24,942 nucleotides of DNA from positions 100,154 to 125,095 of the forward strand of contig NZ_DKIH01000003.1 in the NCBI RefSeq assembly GCF_002454115.1. The letters are read 5' to 3'. Each line of letters starts with the position of its first letter. The first letter of the stretch is position 1. Under the pieces are notes generated by a model, which saw only the letters and a list, made by a program, of their open reading frames with translations, searched no databases and was not told where the DNA came from. Origin of the DNA: Sphingopyxis sp. UBA6723. GTDB taxonomy: Bacteria > Pseudomonadota > Alphaproteobacteria > Sphingomonadales > Sphingomonadaceae. Below, in pieces: positions 8,325 through 16,880 of the stretch. Position numbers and translations under genes: made by a program.

Positions 8325-11300
8325 GTCCGGGCTCCTCATGATGACCTCTTTCGGTGGGAGCAGGGGGCCGCTTGCGGCTGATCCATTTGCGCACCGACAG
8401 ATAGAAGAGCGGGATAAAGAAGATGCCGAGCAAGGTGGCTGCGATCATCCCGCCCATCACGCCCGATCCGACCGCGATCCGGCTGGCGGCACCCGCGCCG
8501 CTCGCGATGACCAGTGGCACCATGCCCAAAATGAACGCCAGGCTGGTCATGATGATCGGGCGCAGCCGCAGCTTCACCGCCTCCATCACCGCATCCAGCG
8601 TCGATTTGCCCTCGGCCTCCTGCTCGATCGCAAATTCCACGATCAGGATCGCATTCTTCGCTGACAGGCCGATGATCGTGATCAGTCCGACGTTGAAATA
8701 GATGTCGGCGGACAGGCCACGGAACATCGAGAACAAGACTGCCCCCAGCACGCCCAGCGGCACCACCAGCAGCACCGACACCGGCACCGACCAGCTTTCG
8801 TACAGCGCCGCGAGCAGCAGGAACACGACGACCAGCGACAGCCCGAGCAGCAACCCGATCTGCCCCGCCGACTGTTTCTCTTCATAGGAGATGCCGGTCC
8901 ACTCGAACGCGAAGCCCGACGGCAGCGTCTCGGCCAGCCGCTCCATCTCGGCCATCGCCTCGCCAGTCGACTGCCCCGGCGCCGGTTCGCCCGAGATCGT
9001 CATCGCCGGATAGCCGTTATAGCGCTGCAACTGCGGCGCCTCGGCCGACCACTCGGCTTTGCTGAACGATCCGAACGGAACCATGCCGCCATTGGCACTG
9101 CGCACGCGCAGGTCGAGCACGTCCTGCGGCGTCATCCGGCTCGCGGCATCGGCCTGGAGCAGCACGCGCAGCACGCGGCCTTCGCGGGTGAAGTCGTTGG
9201 CGTAGGCGCTGCCGAAACTGATCGCCAGCGTCGCATTCACGTCGCCAATCGACAGGCCCAGCGCGCGCGCCTGTACCCGGTCGATATCGACCTTCAGCAC
9301 CGGCGCATCTTCCTGACCCTCGGGGCGGACATTGGCGAGCAGTTTGCTCTGCATCGCGCCGCCCAGCATCTGGTTGCGCGCCGCGACGAGCGCCTCGCGC
9401 CCGTTGGCGCCGCGGTCCTGCAGCTTGAAGGTAAAACCGCTCGACGTGCCAAGCTCGGGGATCGACGGCGGGCTCAGCGAGAAGGCAAACGCCTCCTTGA
9501 TCCCCATCAGCGTCCCCATCGCCTTGCCGGCGATCGCATCGGCGCTGTCGCCATCGCCGGTGCGCTCGTCCCAGGGTTTCAGCGGCGTGAACATGATCGC
9601 GTTCGCCTGCCCCTGCCCAAAAAAGCTGAAGCCGTTGACCAGCACGATATTCGCAACCTGCGGCTGTTCGGCAAAGAAGGCTTTGACCTGTTTCGTCGCC
9701 TCAGCGGTGCGCTGCGACGTCGCGCCGGGGGGCGCCTGAACAACGGTGATCAGATAGCCCTGATCCTCCTGCGGCAGGAACGATCCGGGCAGGCGCGTGA
9801 ACAGCAGGCCGGTCACCAGCACCATCGCGGCAAAGACACCCAGCCAGCGCAGCGGCGACGCGAGCATTTTGCCAACTCCGCCCTGATAGCGATCGGTGGT
9901 ACGGCCAAACCAGCTGTTGAAGCGCGCAAAAAAGCGGTCGAAAAACGCACCGATCTTGCCCTTGCGCGCCTTATCATCATGCGGCTTGAGCAACGTTGCG
10001 CACAGCGCCGGGGTCAGCGTCAGCGCGAGCAGCGCCGAAAACGCGATCGAGATCGCCAGCGTCATCGAGAATTGGCGATAGATGCCGCCGGTCGACCCGG
10101 GAAAGAACGCCATCGGAATGAACACCGCGATCAGCACCAGCGTGATGCCGATGATCGCGCTGGTGATCTGGCCCATGGCTTTCACCGTCGCCTCATAGGG
10201 CGACAGATGCTCCTCGTTCATGATCCGCTCGACATTTTCGATCACGACGATCGCATCATCGACCAGGATGCCGATCGCCAGCACCATGCCGAACAGCGTC
10301 AGCACGTTGATCGAGAAACCGAACATCCACAGGCCCAGACACGCGCCCGCCAGCGCGATCGGGACGACGATGGTCGGGATCACCGTCGCCCGCCAGTTTT
10401 GCAGGAACAGGAACATGACGAGGAAAACGAGCACCATCGCCTCGACCAGCGTGATGATGACTTCTTCGATCGACAGCTGGATAAACGGCGTCGTGTCATA
10501 AGGGATCGACCAGGTGATGTCGGGCGGAAAGCCCTTCGCCAGCGTGGCCATTTGCGTGCGGACACCCTCGGCGGTCGCAAGCGCGTTGGCGCCGGGGGTC
10601 AGCTGGACCGCCAGGCCCGCCATCGGCTTGCCGTTCAGCTCCGACGAAAACAGATAGCTGGCCGACCCCAGCTCGACGCGGCCCACGTCGGCCAACGTCA
10701 CCGCCGACCCGTCGGGATTGGCGCGCAGGATGATGCTTTCGAACTGCTCGGGCTTGGTAAAGCGGCCCTGCGTCGTGATGACCGCGTTGAGCTGCGCGCC
10801 CTTGGCGATCGGCTGGTCGCCCAGCTGGCCGCCCGGGGTCTGGCTGTTCTGCTCCTGCACCGCGCTCAACGCTTCGGCGGCGGACAGATTGTAAGACGCC
10901 AGCTTTTGCGGATCGAGCCAGATCCGCATCGCATATTCGGGCGCGAACGCCTGCACATTGCCGACGCCGTTCACGCGGCGCAGCTCGTCGAGCACCCGCG
11001 TGTTGGCGAAATTATTGACCTCCATCGGGTCGGTGTTGCCGCTCTTTGACGTGATCGCGACGATCAGCAGGAAACCCGAATTGGCCTCGGTCACTGAAAT
11101 GCCCTGACGCCGAACGTCCTCGGGCAGGCGCTGCTCGACGCGGCGTAGGCGGTTCTGCACCTCCATCTGGGCATTATCGATGTCGGTTCCGGCCTCGAAG
11201 GTCAGATTGATCGACGCGGTGCCGTTCGATTCGCTGGTCGAGGCCATGTAGAGGAAACCCTCGACCCCGTTCAGTTCCTGCTCGATGACCTGCGTGACAT

Positions 11301-11481
11301 TCTGTTCGAGCGTCTTGGCGTCGGCGCCCGGATAGGTGACGCCGATGGTCAGCGACGGCGGGGCGACCGACGGATATTGTTCGATGGGCAGGCCGCGCAG
11401 CGCGATGATTCCCGCGAGCAGGATGCCGATGGCAATGACCCATGAAAAGATGGGCCGGTCGATGAAAAAGCGGGGGGTCAT
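8317..11481 (-). CDS. RND multidrug efflux transporter, HAE1 family (AcrB/MexB-like)
   Basis: This 1054-residue inner membrane pump uses the proton gradient to expel hydrophobic and amphiphilic compounds. Length and 12-segment pattern match AcrB/MexB. The N-terminus (FFIDRPIFSWVIAI) is diagnostic. The proton-relay Asp408 and Asp409 are in LVDDAIVVIENVERIM, and Lys942 in LSAKNAILIVEFAIE. Two large periplasmic loops follow TM1 and TM7, as expected. The start is 6 nt downstream of the adaptor stop codon with no strong Shine-Dalgarno sequence, so translation is probably coupled. The substrate range cannot be read from sequence. Confidence 0.96.
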   Translation of the reverse strand: MTPRFFIDRPIFSWVIAIGILLAGIIALRGLPIEQYPSVAPPSLTIGVTYPGADAKTLEQNVTQVIEQELNGVEGFLYMASTSESNGTASINLTFEAGTDIDNAQMEVQNRLRRVEQRLPEDVRRQGISVTEANSGFLLIVAITSKSGNTDPMEVNNFANTRVLDELRRVNGVGNVQAFAPEYAMRIWLDPQKLASYNLSAAEALSAVQEQNSQTPGGQLGDQPIAKGAQLNAVITTQGRFTKPEQFESIILRANPDGSAVTLADVGRVELGSASYLFSSELNGKPMAGLAVQLTPGANALATAEGVRTQMATLAKGFPPDITWSIPYDTTPFIQLSIEEVIITLVEAMVLVFLVMFLFLQNWRATVIPTIVVPIALAGACLGLWMFGFSINVLTLFGMVLAIGILVDDAIVVIENVERIMNEEHLSPYEATVKAMGQITSAIIGITLVLIAVFIPMAFFPGSTGGIYRQFSMTLAISIAFSALLALTLTPALCATLLKPHDDKARKGKIGAFFDRFFARFNSWFGRTTDRYQGGVGKMLASPLRWLGVFAAMVLVTGLLFTRLPGSFLPQEDQGYLITVVQAPPGATSQRTAEATKQVKAFFAEQPQVANIVLVNGFSFFGQGQANAIMFTPLKPWDERTGDGDSADAIAGKAMGTLMGIKEAFAFSLSPPSIPELGTSSGFTFKLQDRGANGREALVAARNQMLGGAMQSKLLANVRPEGQEDAPVLKVDIDRVQARALGLSIGDVNATLAISFGSAYANDFTREGRVLRVLLQADAASRMTPQDVLDLRVRSANGGMVPFGSFSKAEWSAEAPQLQRYNGYPAMTISGEPAPGQSTGEAMAEMERLAETLPSGFAFEWTGISYEEKQSAGQIGLLLGLSLVVVFLLLAALYESWSVPVSVLLVVPLGVLGAVLFSMFRGLSADIYFNVGLITIIGLSAKNAILIVEFAIEQEAEGKSTLDAVMEAVKLRLRPIIMTSLAFILGMVPLVIASGAGAASRIAVGSGVMGGMIAATLLGIFFIPLFYLSVRKWISRKRPPAPTERGHHEEPGHA

Positions 11482-11487
11482 GTCAGA

Positions 11488-12642
11488 TCAGCGCTTCGCG
11501 GCGGGCGTCGACGCCGTGCGCTTGGGCGGCGCAATCCGCACCGGCTGGCCGGGCTGCACCTTTTGCAATCCGTCGACGATCACCCGGTCGCCGGGCCTCA
11601 GCCCATCAAGCACCGCCCATTGGCCCGCGACCATCGCGCCGAGTTTGATCGGCCGCGGAGTCGCGATATTTTTGGCATCGAGTACCATCACGCTTGCCTC
11701 GTCTCCGGTCAGTTTGACCGCGCGCTGCGGGATCAGCATGCCATCGGCGCGGTTGCCGGCAAAGATGCGCGCGCGAACGAACTGACCGGGCAGCAGCGCG
11801 GAAGCCGGGTTCGGAAATTCGGCGCGCAATGCCGCGGTTCCCGTCGCCTCGTCGATCGACAGGTCGAGGAAGTCGAGATGGCCGACCACCGGATAGGCGC
11901 TGCCATCCTCCAGGATCAGCTGGACTTCGACCCGCTCAAGCTGCGGGGCGCTGACCTTGCCCGACCCGATGTCGCGGCGCGTCGCCAGCAAATCCGAACT
12001 CGACTGGCCAAAATTGACATAGACGCGGTCGATCTGTTCGATCGTGGTCAGCAACGTGCCCTGCGCGGCGCTGACCAGCGCGCCTTCGGTGACCTCGGCG
12101 CGGCGGGCGCGGCCCGAAATCGGGGCGGTGACCGACGCATAGCCCAGGTTCAGGCGCGCCGACTCCAGATTGGCCTGCGCCGCCTGGACATCAGCCTCGG
12201 CGGTGCGTTGTGCAGCGACCGCGGCGTCATATTCCTGTTTGCCGATCGCTTGGTCGGCGAGCAGCGGCTGGTAACGCGCGACGACCTGCCGCGCATTGGC
12301 CGCCGTCGCCTGCGCGCGGGCCAGCTGCGCGCGCGCCGCATTGGACGTCGCGTTCAACTGGCGCGGGTCGATGCGGAACAGCGAGGTTCCGGCGCGGACA
12401 AAACTGCCCTCGTCGAACAGGCGTCGCTCGACGATACCATCGACGCGCGCGCGCACCTCGGAGGTGCGAATCGCCTGGACGCGGCCGGGCAGTTCGATGA
12501 CGTTCGGCACCGCTTGCGAACGGACGGTGACGATCGTCACCTCGGGCGGTGGTGGGGCCGGGGGCGCTTCGGACGCGCAGGCGGTGAGCAACAAGGCCAA
12601 CGCGGCGACGCTGACGCTGGCAAAGGAACGAGCGCGACTCAT
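11488..12642 (-). CDS. RND efflux periplasmic adaptor lipoprotein (AcrA/MexA-like)
   Basis: The 384-residue membrane fusion protein links the pump to the outer membrane duct. A signal peptide with lipobox LTAC (Cys22) is followed by the first lipoyl half (VDGIVERRLFDEGSFVRAG), an alpha-hairpin (about 95-165), the second lipoyl half (ITAP-like VTAPISGRARRAEVTEGALV) and beta-barrel domains with the DRVYVNF motif. The ATG at 12642 is preferred over the far upstream codon at 12792 because AGGGG lies 7 nt before it, the signal peptide starts there, and the longer frame would run through the divergent tetR promoter. It is the first gene of the operon. Confidence 0.94.
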   Translation of the reverse strand: MSRARSFASVSVAALALLLTACASEAPPAPPPPEVTIVTVRSQAVPNVIELPGRVQAIRTSEVRARVDGIVERRLFDEGSFVRAGTSLFRIDPRQLNATSNAARAQLARAQATAANARQVVARYQPLLADQAIGKQEYDAAVAAQRTAEADVQAAQANLESARLNLGYASVTAPISGRARRAEVTEGALVSAAQGTLLTTIEQIDRVYVNFGQSSSDLLATRRDIGSGKVSAPQLERVEVQLILEDGSAYPVVGHLDFLDLSIDEATGTAALRAEFPNPASALLPGQFVRARIFAGNRADGMLIPQRAVKLTGDEASVMVLDAKNIATPRPIKLGAMVAGQWAVLDGLRPGDRVIVDGLQKVQPGQPVRIAPPKRTASTPAAKR

Positions 12643-12695
12643 AAGAACCCCTGAATAATGCTGTATTATGAAGCGTGGAGGACGCAAAATACGCC

Positions 12696-12723
12696 TTGCA
12701 CAAATCGCCATGTAATTTATATT
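12696..12723 (+). promoter_or_regulatory. tetR promoter (TTGCAC-16-TATATT)
   Basis: A -35 box TTGCAC at 12696-12701 and a -10 box TATATT at 12718-12723 are 16 nt apart, in the only AT-rich stretch of the divergent region. The tetR start is 29 nt after the -10 box. The -10 box lies inside the palindrome described next. Confidence 0.55.
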
Positions 12724-12726
12724 ACA
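12711..12726. promoter_or_regulatory. Palindromic operator candidate between tetR and the RND operon
   Basis: TGTAAT-TTAT-ATTACA is a perfect 6-bp inverted repeat with a 4-bp centre, placed over the tetR -10 box and 69 nt before the efflux operon start. Size and position fit a TetR-family binding site giving autorepression and control of the divergent pump. A shorter inverted repeat ATAAT-GCTGT-ATTAT lies at 12655-12669 in front of the adaptor gene. Confidence 0.5.
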
Positions 12727-12752
12727 GAAAAGCACAAGGGAGAGAATCGCGG

Positions 12753-13388
12753 ATGGTAAAGTCCGATTTGCTGGAATGCCCGATGGAGCCACCGTCGCTG
12801 CGCGAACGTCGCCGCGATGCGATCCTCGACGCCGCCGAAGCGCTGTTTCTCGAACAGGGCTATGACCGCACCAGCCTTGCCGAAATCGTCAAACTATCGG
12901 GGGGATCGCTCGCGACGCTCTATGATTTGTTCGGAAATAAACAGGGGCTGCTGCACGCGATTGCGTCGCGCTGGGGTAATGAAGCCCGTTGCCAGCCCGC
13001 CGGATGCATGGCGATGGCGGATCTGTCGAACGCCGAACTGCTCAGGGGCTATGCGCACCGCCAGTGCGACCGGATGCGCTCGCCGCGCGCTGTTGCGCTC
13101 ATGCGAATGCTCGTTTCGGAAAGCTTGCGCGACCGTGATTTCGCGCTGCAAATCTATCGCGACCTGCACATACCGGCGGTCGAAGAACTATCGGCGCTGT
13201 TCGCCGAATGGGCCGCGGCAGGCGAGGCTGAAATCGACGATCCCGAAGCGGCGGCAAAACTGCTGCTCAGCATCGTCATCGGCGATTCGATGCTCCACAC
13301 CCTTGCGGGGCTGGAGGATGAATGGCTCGACGCCGACCAGCTTGACTGGCGCCTCCAGCCGTTTCTGTCGCATTTCAAAATCGGCTAG
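12753..13388 (+). CDS. TetR/AcrR family transcriptional repressor of the adjacent efflux operon
   Basis: This 211-residue DNA-binding regulator has the TetR N-terminal domain at about residues 17-75: RRDAILDAAEALFLEQGYDRTSLAEI, then the recognition helix region GGSLATLYDLFGNKQGLL. The C-terminal ligand domain resembles the AefR-like type (SPRAVALMRMLVSES, then DPEAAAKLLLSIVIGD). The ATG at 12753 is preferred because AAGGGAGAG lies 8 nt upstream; the longer frame from 12675 would begin before the palindrome and promoter. Divergent placement next to an RND operon is the classic arrangement for its local repressor. The inducer is unknown. Confidence 0.92.
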   Translation: MVKSDLLECPMEPPSLRERRRDAILDAAEALFLEQGYDRTSLAEIVKLSGGSLATLYDLFGNKQGLLHAIASRWGNEARCQPAGCMAMADLSNAELLRGYAHRQCDRMRSPRAVALMRMLVSESLRDRDFALQIYRDLHIPAVEELSALFAEWAAAGEAEIDDPEAAAKLLLSIVIGDSMLHTLAGLEDEWLDADQLDWRLQPFLSHFKIG

Positions 13389-13410
13389 TGGCACGGACAA
13401 TGCGTGTCTG

Positions 13411-13426
13411 TTGACATCACTGTCAA
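13411..13426. promoter_or_regulatory. Palindrome upstream of the MFS transporter gene
   Basis: TTGACA-TCAC-TGTCAA is a perfect inverted repeat, 42 nt before the GTG start of the transporter gene. Its left half is also a consensus -35 hexamer, but no good -10 box is seen 16-18 nt further on. It may be an operator; the cognate protein is not known. Confidence 0.4.
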
Positions 13427-13468
13427 TAACTGAAAGCCTGCGGTCTTCGGCATCGGGAGCATCGCATC

Positions 13469-14821
13469 GTGGTCAGTACCGTTCTGCCATCGGCTGGCCA
13501 GCCCGATCAAGCTGACACATTGCGCCCGCGCACCGTCGCCGCCTACGCCGCCACTGCCGGGCCGACGGTCATCCTCGGTCTGCCGTTCAGCGTCTATCTG
13601 CCGCCCTATATCGCCGAGGGCGGGGTTATTTCGGTGGCGCTCGTCGGGCTGCTCTTCTCGCTCACCACCATCTGGGACGGCGTCGTCGATCCGCTGATCG
13701 GGACGATGGTCGACCGCGTTCGCACCGGGCTGGGCGCGCATCGCCGCTGGATGCTGCTCGCGCTGGTTCCGCTCGCGCTGCTTTTGCTCGCGCTGGTCAC
13801 CGTCGGCGACCGGCTGCCGTTCGCCGCGCTGTTCCTGATGATGGTGCTCTTTTACTCCAGCTACAGCCTGTACGAGGTCGCGCAATTATCATGGGGCTCG
13901 GCGCTCGTCCGCACCCCGCGCGACAGCGCTTTGCTCTATGGAATGCGCGACTGGTTCGCGAAAATTGCCTTGATCCTCGCCTTTGCCGCGCCGGCAGCGG
14001 CGCAACTGCTCATCCCTGGGGTCAGCCTGCAGGGCCGCATCATGGCCTATGCCAGCCTGTTCATGCTGATGGTCCCGATCGCGCTCTACGCGATCCGCCT
14101 GGTCCCGCCGCGCGCGGTGATCGCCGAACGCGGCATTGGCTGGCGCGACGAGATCCGCGTGTCGCTGGCGTTCCCGCCGCTGCTGCTGCTGCTCGGGGTG
14201 CAATTTCTCAACAGCTTTGCCTTTGGCTCGCTCACCTCCTTGTTCGTTTTCTTCGCCGCAGCGGTGCTCGATCTCGACGGGCAGAGTGCGGTGCTGCTTT
14301 TCGCCAGCTTCATCGGCGGGGCGATCGCCTCGCCCGTCTGGACATGGCTTGCGCGGCGCTACGGCAAGCCGCCGATGATGATCATGATGGGGCTGCTGAT
14401 CTCCAGCCTGCTGATCACCACCTTGTTCCAACGGCCGGAGGGCGTCGCGCAGGCGGCGGGCTTTTCGATCATGCTCGGCACCGGTTTTGTCGGGCTGTTG
14501 TTCACTTACTCGATGCTCGCCGATATCATTCCGGGCGATGCCGCGCGCTGCGCCCGCAATCGCTCGGCGTTTCTGTTCGCGCTGCTCAACCTGATGCAGA
14601 AATTCGGCGTCGCTGCCGCCATCGCGGTCAGCTATCTTCTGCTCGACCTTGTTGGCTTCGATCCCCAAAATGGCAAGGCGGCGGCGCGCGAACTGCATCT
14701 AGTGTTTGCGCTCCAGCCGACGATCAGCTGGATGATCATGATCGGATTGCTCCTTTGGATGCGGCGCGCGCTGGCGCGCGAAGCCGACCCTGCACTTGCA
14801 ATCGCCGCAGCGCGCCAGTAA
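13469..14821 (+). CDS. MFS transporter of the GPH (glycoside-pentoside-hexuronide:cation symporter) type
   Basis: The 450-residue product has about 12 hydrophobic segments and begins with a cytoplasmic tail of about 25 residues. The segment TIWDGVVDPLIGTMVDRVRTGLGAHRRW (two pieces of the MelB-type loop 2-3 signature D-x3-DP-x-G and DR) places it in the MelB-like GPH group rather than in drug-efflux MFS families. Substrates in that group are mostly sugars, but sphingomonad members are uncharacterised, so the cargo is unknown. The GTG start is supported by GGGAG 9 nt upstream. It is read alone, 80 nt after tetR, and appears to have its own control site. Confidence 0.85.
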   Translation: MVSTVLPSAGQPDQADTLRPRTVAAYAATAGPTVILGLPFSVYLPPYIAEGGVISVALVGLLFSLTTIWDGVVDPLIGTMVDRVRTGLGAHRRWMLLALVPLALLLLALVTVGDRLPFAALFLMMVLFYSSYSLYEVAQLSWGSALVRTPRDSALLYGMRDWFAKIALILAFAAPAAAQLLIPGVSLQGRIMAYASLFMLMVPIALYAIRLVPPRAVIAERGIGWRDEIRVSLAFPPLLLLLGVQFLNSFAFGSLTSLFVFFAAAVLDLDGQSAVLLFASFIGGAIASPVWTWLARRYGKPPMMIMMGLLISSLLITTLFQRPEGVAQAAGFSIMLGTGFVGLLFTYSMLADIIPGDAARCARNRSAFLFALLNLMQKFGVAAAIAVSYLLLDLVGFDPQNGKAAARELHLVFALQPTISWMIMIGLLLWMRRALAREADPALAIAAARQ

Positions 14822-14914
14822 AGGCCGCTTTCATTCGGACAGATGCGCCGTTTTCGTTCCGCCTTTCGCCGACACGCTCGGGGAGGGTGGGCGGACTATT
14901 GCCCAAAAGCGCGC

Positions 14915-14943
14915 TTGACGCGGGGGGCGCGGCAACCCATCTG
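14915..14943 (+). promoter_or_regulatory. Possible promoter of secE-nusG
   Basis: TTGACG at 14915-14920 is a good alphaproteobacterial -35 box. The hexamer 17 nt downstream, CATCTG, is a poor -10. The site lies 37 nt upstream of the secE start. No tRNA-Trp gene, often found in front of secE, is present in the gap. Confidence 0.35.
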
Positions 14944-14979
14944 GCCCGAAGCAGTAGTTTGTAGGACAGGACGATCGAC

Positions 14980-15177
14980 ATGGCGAAAACCAGCCCGGCT
15001 GAGTTCATCAATCAGGTGCGCGCCGAAGCCAAGAAGATCGTCTGGCCGACGGGACGCGAGACGGTGCAGACGACGATCATGGTGCTGATCATGACGACGA
15101 TCCTCTCGCTGTTCTTTCTCGGCGTCGACACGGTTTTCAACGCGATCGTCAGCTGGCTGACGTCGCTCGCGCGCTAA
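14980..15177 (+). CDS. secE: Preprotein translocase subunit SecE
   Basis: This 65-residue membrane protein is the small essential subunit that clamps SecY in the SecYEG channel. The short amphipathic N-terminus (EFINQVRAEAKKIVWPT) contains the conserved KKIVWP-type motif, and one membrane span follows (about 30-55). It is the short one-span form typical of alphaproteobacteria, not the three-span E. coli form. GGACAGGACG precedes the ATG. It is followed by nusG after 34 nt, the universal gene order. Confidence 0.96.
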   Translation: MAKTSPAEFINQVRAEAKKIVWPTGRETVQTTIMVLIMTTILSLFFLGVDTVFNAIVSWLTSLAR

Positions 15178-15211
15178 ACGCCGCACTTACAGGGACAGGA
15201 TACGAACACAC

Positions 15212-15748
15212 ATGGCGCGCTGGTACATCATTCACGCCTATTCGGGTTTTGAAAACAAGGTGCGCGATTCGGTGCTTTCCGAAGCGGAGCGCATGGGCCT
15301 CAGCGAATTTGTCGAAGCGGTCGAAGTGCCGGTGGAAACCGTCACCGAGGTGAAGCGCGGCAAAAAGGTTCAGGCGGAACGCAAATTCTTCCCCGGTTAC
15401 GTCCTCGCCAAGCTGACGATGACCGACGATGTCTATCACCTTGTGAAAAACACCCCAAAGGTCACTGGCTTTCTGGGTTCGATGGGCAAGCCGCAGGCGA
15501 TCAGCGAATCCGAAGCCGCGCGTATCCTGAACAGCAAGGAAGAGGCTGCGGCCCGTCCGAAGCAGGAAATCCGCGTCGATTACGAAATCGGCGATCAGGT
15601 CAAGGTGCTCGACGGTCCTTTCGCCAGCTTCAACGGGCTGGTCGAGGAACTCGATTTCGAAAAGGCGCGGGTCAAGGTGTCGGTGTCGATCTTCGGTCGC
15701 GCGACCCCGGTCGAGCTCGACTTCGAACAGGTCGAACGGATGAAGTGA
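15212..15748 (+). CDS. nusG: Transcription termination/antitermination factor NusG
   Basis: The 178-residue protein binds elongating RNA polymerase and couples it to Rho or to ribosomal protein S10. The NGN domain opens with ARWYIIHAYSGFENKV and contains the RKFFPGYVLAKLTMTDDVYHLVKNTPKVTGFLG core (in two blocks, about residues 52-86). The KOW domain is at about 125-175 (YEIGDQVKVLDGPFASFNG). Length is standard. AGGGACAGGAT precedes the ATG. It follows secE as usual, but the next gene is a thioesterase rather than rplK. Confidence 0.97.
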   Translation: MARWYIIHAYSGFENKVRDSVLSEAERMGLSEFVEAVEVPVETVTEVKRGKKVQAERKFFPGYVLAKLTMTDDVYHLVKNTPKVTGFLGSMGKPQAISESEAARILNSKEEAAARPKQEIRVDYEIGDQVKVLDGPFASFNGLVEELDFEKARVKVSVSIFGRATPVELDFEQVERMK

Positions 15749-15788
15749 CGGCGCCTGCCGTCAATCTTTTTGCAGATGGGATGACGTG

Positions 15789-16715
15789 ATGACCCTGACT
15801 CCGGACGAGATTCAGGCCCGCATCGAACGCGCCCGCGAAATCAACGCCAGTATCGATGCGACCAAGGTCGTCGGCGCGGTGGCGCGCTTGTTCGATCTCT
15901 CGCCCGCTGATGAACCCGACGAGTTCACTTTCCCGGCGCTCGCGACCACTGCGCGCGAGCGGATTTTCGGCGGCCAGGTGATCGCTCAGGCGATGGTTGC
16001 TGCGGCGCGCACCGTCGATGCGGACAAGCAGGTCCATTCGCTCCACGCCTATTTCCTGCGCGGCGGCGACGAGACCAAGCCGCTGCATTTCCGCGTCCAC
16101 CGCGATTTCGACGGGCGCAGCTTCGCCAACCGCCGTGTCGTCGTGCGCCAGGATGGCAAGGTCATCTTCAACCTCACCGCGTCGTTCCAGCTGCCCGCGC
16201 CCGGCCTGTCGCATCAGGTGTCGATGCCCGACCTGTTGCCGCCCCAAGAATGCCGCGACTTCCTCGAAACCATCGCCGCCGACCCCAACATCTCCGAACA
16301 GGCATTCGCGCATATGGCCCGGCGGCGCCCGTTCGAGCTGCGCAACCATCGCCCACCCGCGTCGGCGCAGGCGACGCAGCATTATCAATGGTTTCGCGTG
16401 GCGGCGCCGATCGGCGACGACCAACTGATCCACCGGGCGTTCCTGGCTTTTGCGTCGGATATGGGGTTGCTCTCGTCGGCGATGCTGCCGCACGGGCTCA
16501 ACTGGTCGACCCCGGGGCTGTTCTCGACCAGCCTTGATCATGCGATGTGGTTCCACAATGATATCCGCGTCGATGACTGGTTCGTATTCGTGATGGACAG
16601 CGACTGGACCGGCGGCAGCCGCGGGATCAACCGCGGCTCAATCTATCGCCAGGACGGAACCCTGATTGCCTCGGCGGTCCAGGAAGGGCTGCTGCGCTAC
16701 AATCCGGTTGCCTGA
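15789..16715 (+). CDS. tesB: Acyl-CoA thioesterase II (TesB-like)
   Basis: The 308-residue double-hotdog enzyme hydrolyses acyl-CoA to free fatty acid and CoA in the cytosol. The first hotdog includes RIFGGQVIAQAMVAA and the second SLDHAMWFHNDIRVDDW and IASAVQEGLLR. The catalytic residues known from E. coli TesB can be placed: Asp in SLDHAMWF, Ser/Thr in DSDWTGGSRG and Gln in AVQEG. It is slightly longer than E. coli TesB (286) through an N-terminal extension. The ATG at 15789 is taken rather than the GTG directly before it. The gene lies 40 nt after nusG on the same strand, so it is probably co-transcribed with secE-nusG, an unusual place for a lipid-metabolism gene. Confidence 0.92.
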   Translation: MTLTPDEIQARIERAREINASIDATKVVGAVARLFDLSPADEPDEFTFPALATTARERIFGGQVIAQAMVAAARTVDADKQVHSLHAYFLRGGDETKPLHFRVHRDFDGRSFANRRVVVRQDGKVIFNLTASFQLPAPGLSHQVSMPDLLPPQECRDFLETIAADPNISEQAFAHMARRRPFELRNHRPPASAQATQHYQWFRVAAPIGDDQLIHRAFLAFASDMGLLSSAMLPHGLNWSTPGLFSTSLDHAMWFHNDIRVDDWFVFVMDSDWTGGSRGINRGSIYRQDGTLIASAVQEGLLRYNPVA

Positions 16716-16841
16716 CCGCGCCACAAGGCTTGTTTTCAGCAGCATTTGCGCTTATGCGCGCCGCTTCGCGTCAGATACGGGCGTGATTCCGCGCGGGAGG
16801 AGGGGGTGATGCCCTTCTGTTCGACCGCTTATTTTGAGCGC

Positions 16842-16862
16842 CGGATCTAGTCCGGGGCGACA
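16842..16862. repeat. Degenerate half of the 148-220 repeat
   Basis: The sequence GGATCTAGTCCGGGGCGACA differs in two positions from the right arm of the element at 148-220. The matching left arm is absent. It lies directly before the rplK ribosome-binding site. Confidence 0.5.
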
Positions 16863-16880
16863 GAAAGATAGGAGGCCATC

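Noticed and set aside
9979..11049. Long open frame on the plus strand opposite the RND pump gene
   Set aside because: Its product is Arg/Asp/His-rich low-complexity sequence, as expected for an antisense frame of a GC3-rich gene; the pump on the other strand is unambiguous.
14822..14979. tRNA-Trp gene expected in front of secE
   Set aside because: No cloverleaf, CCA anticodon context or TTC-type T-loop could be found in the gap.
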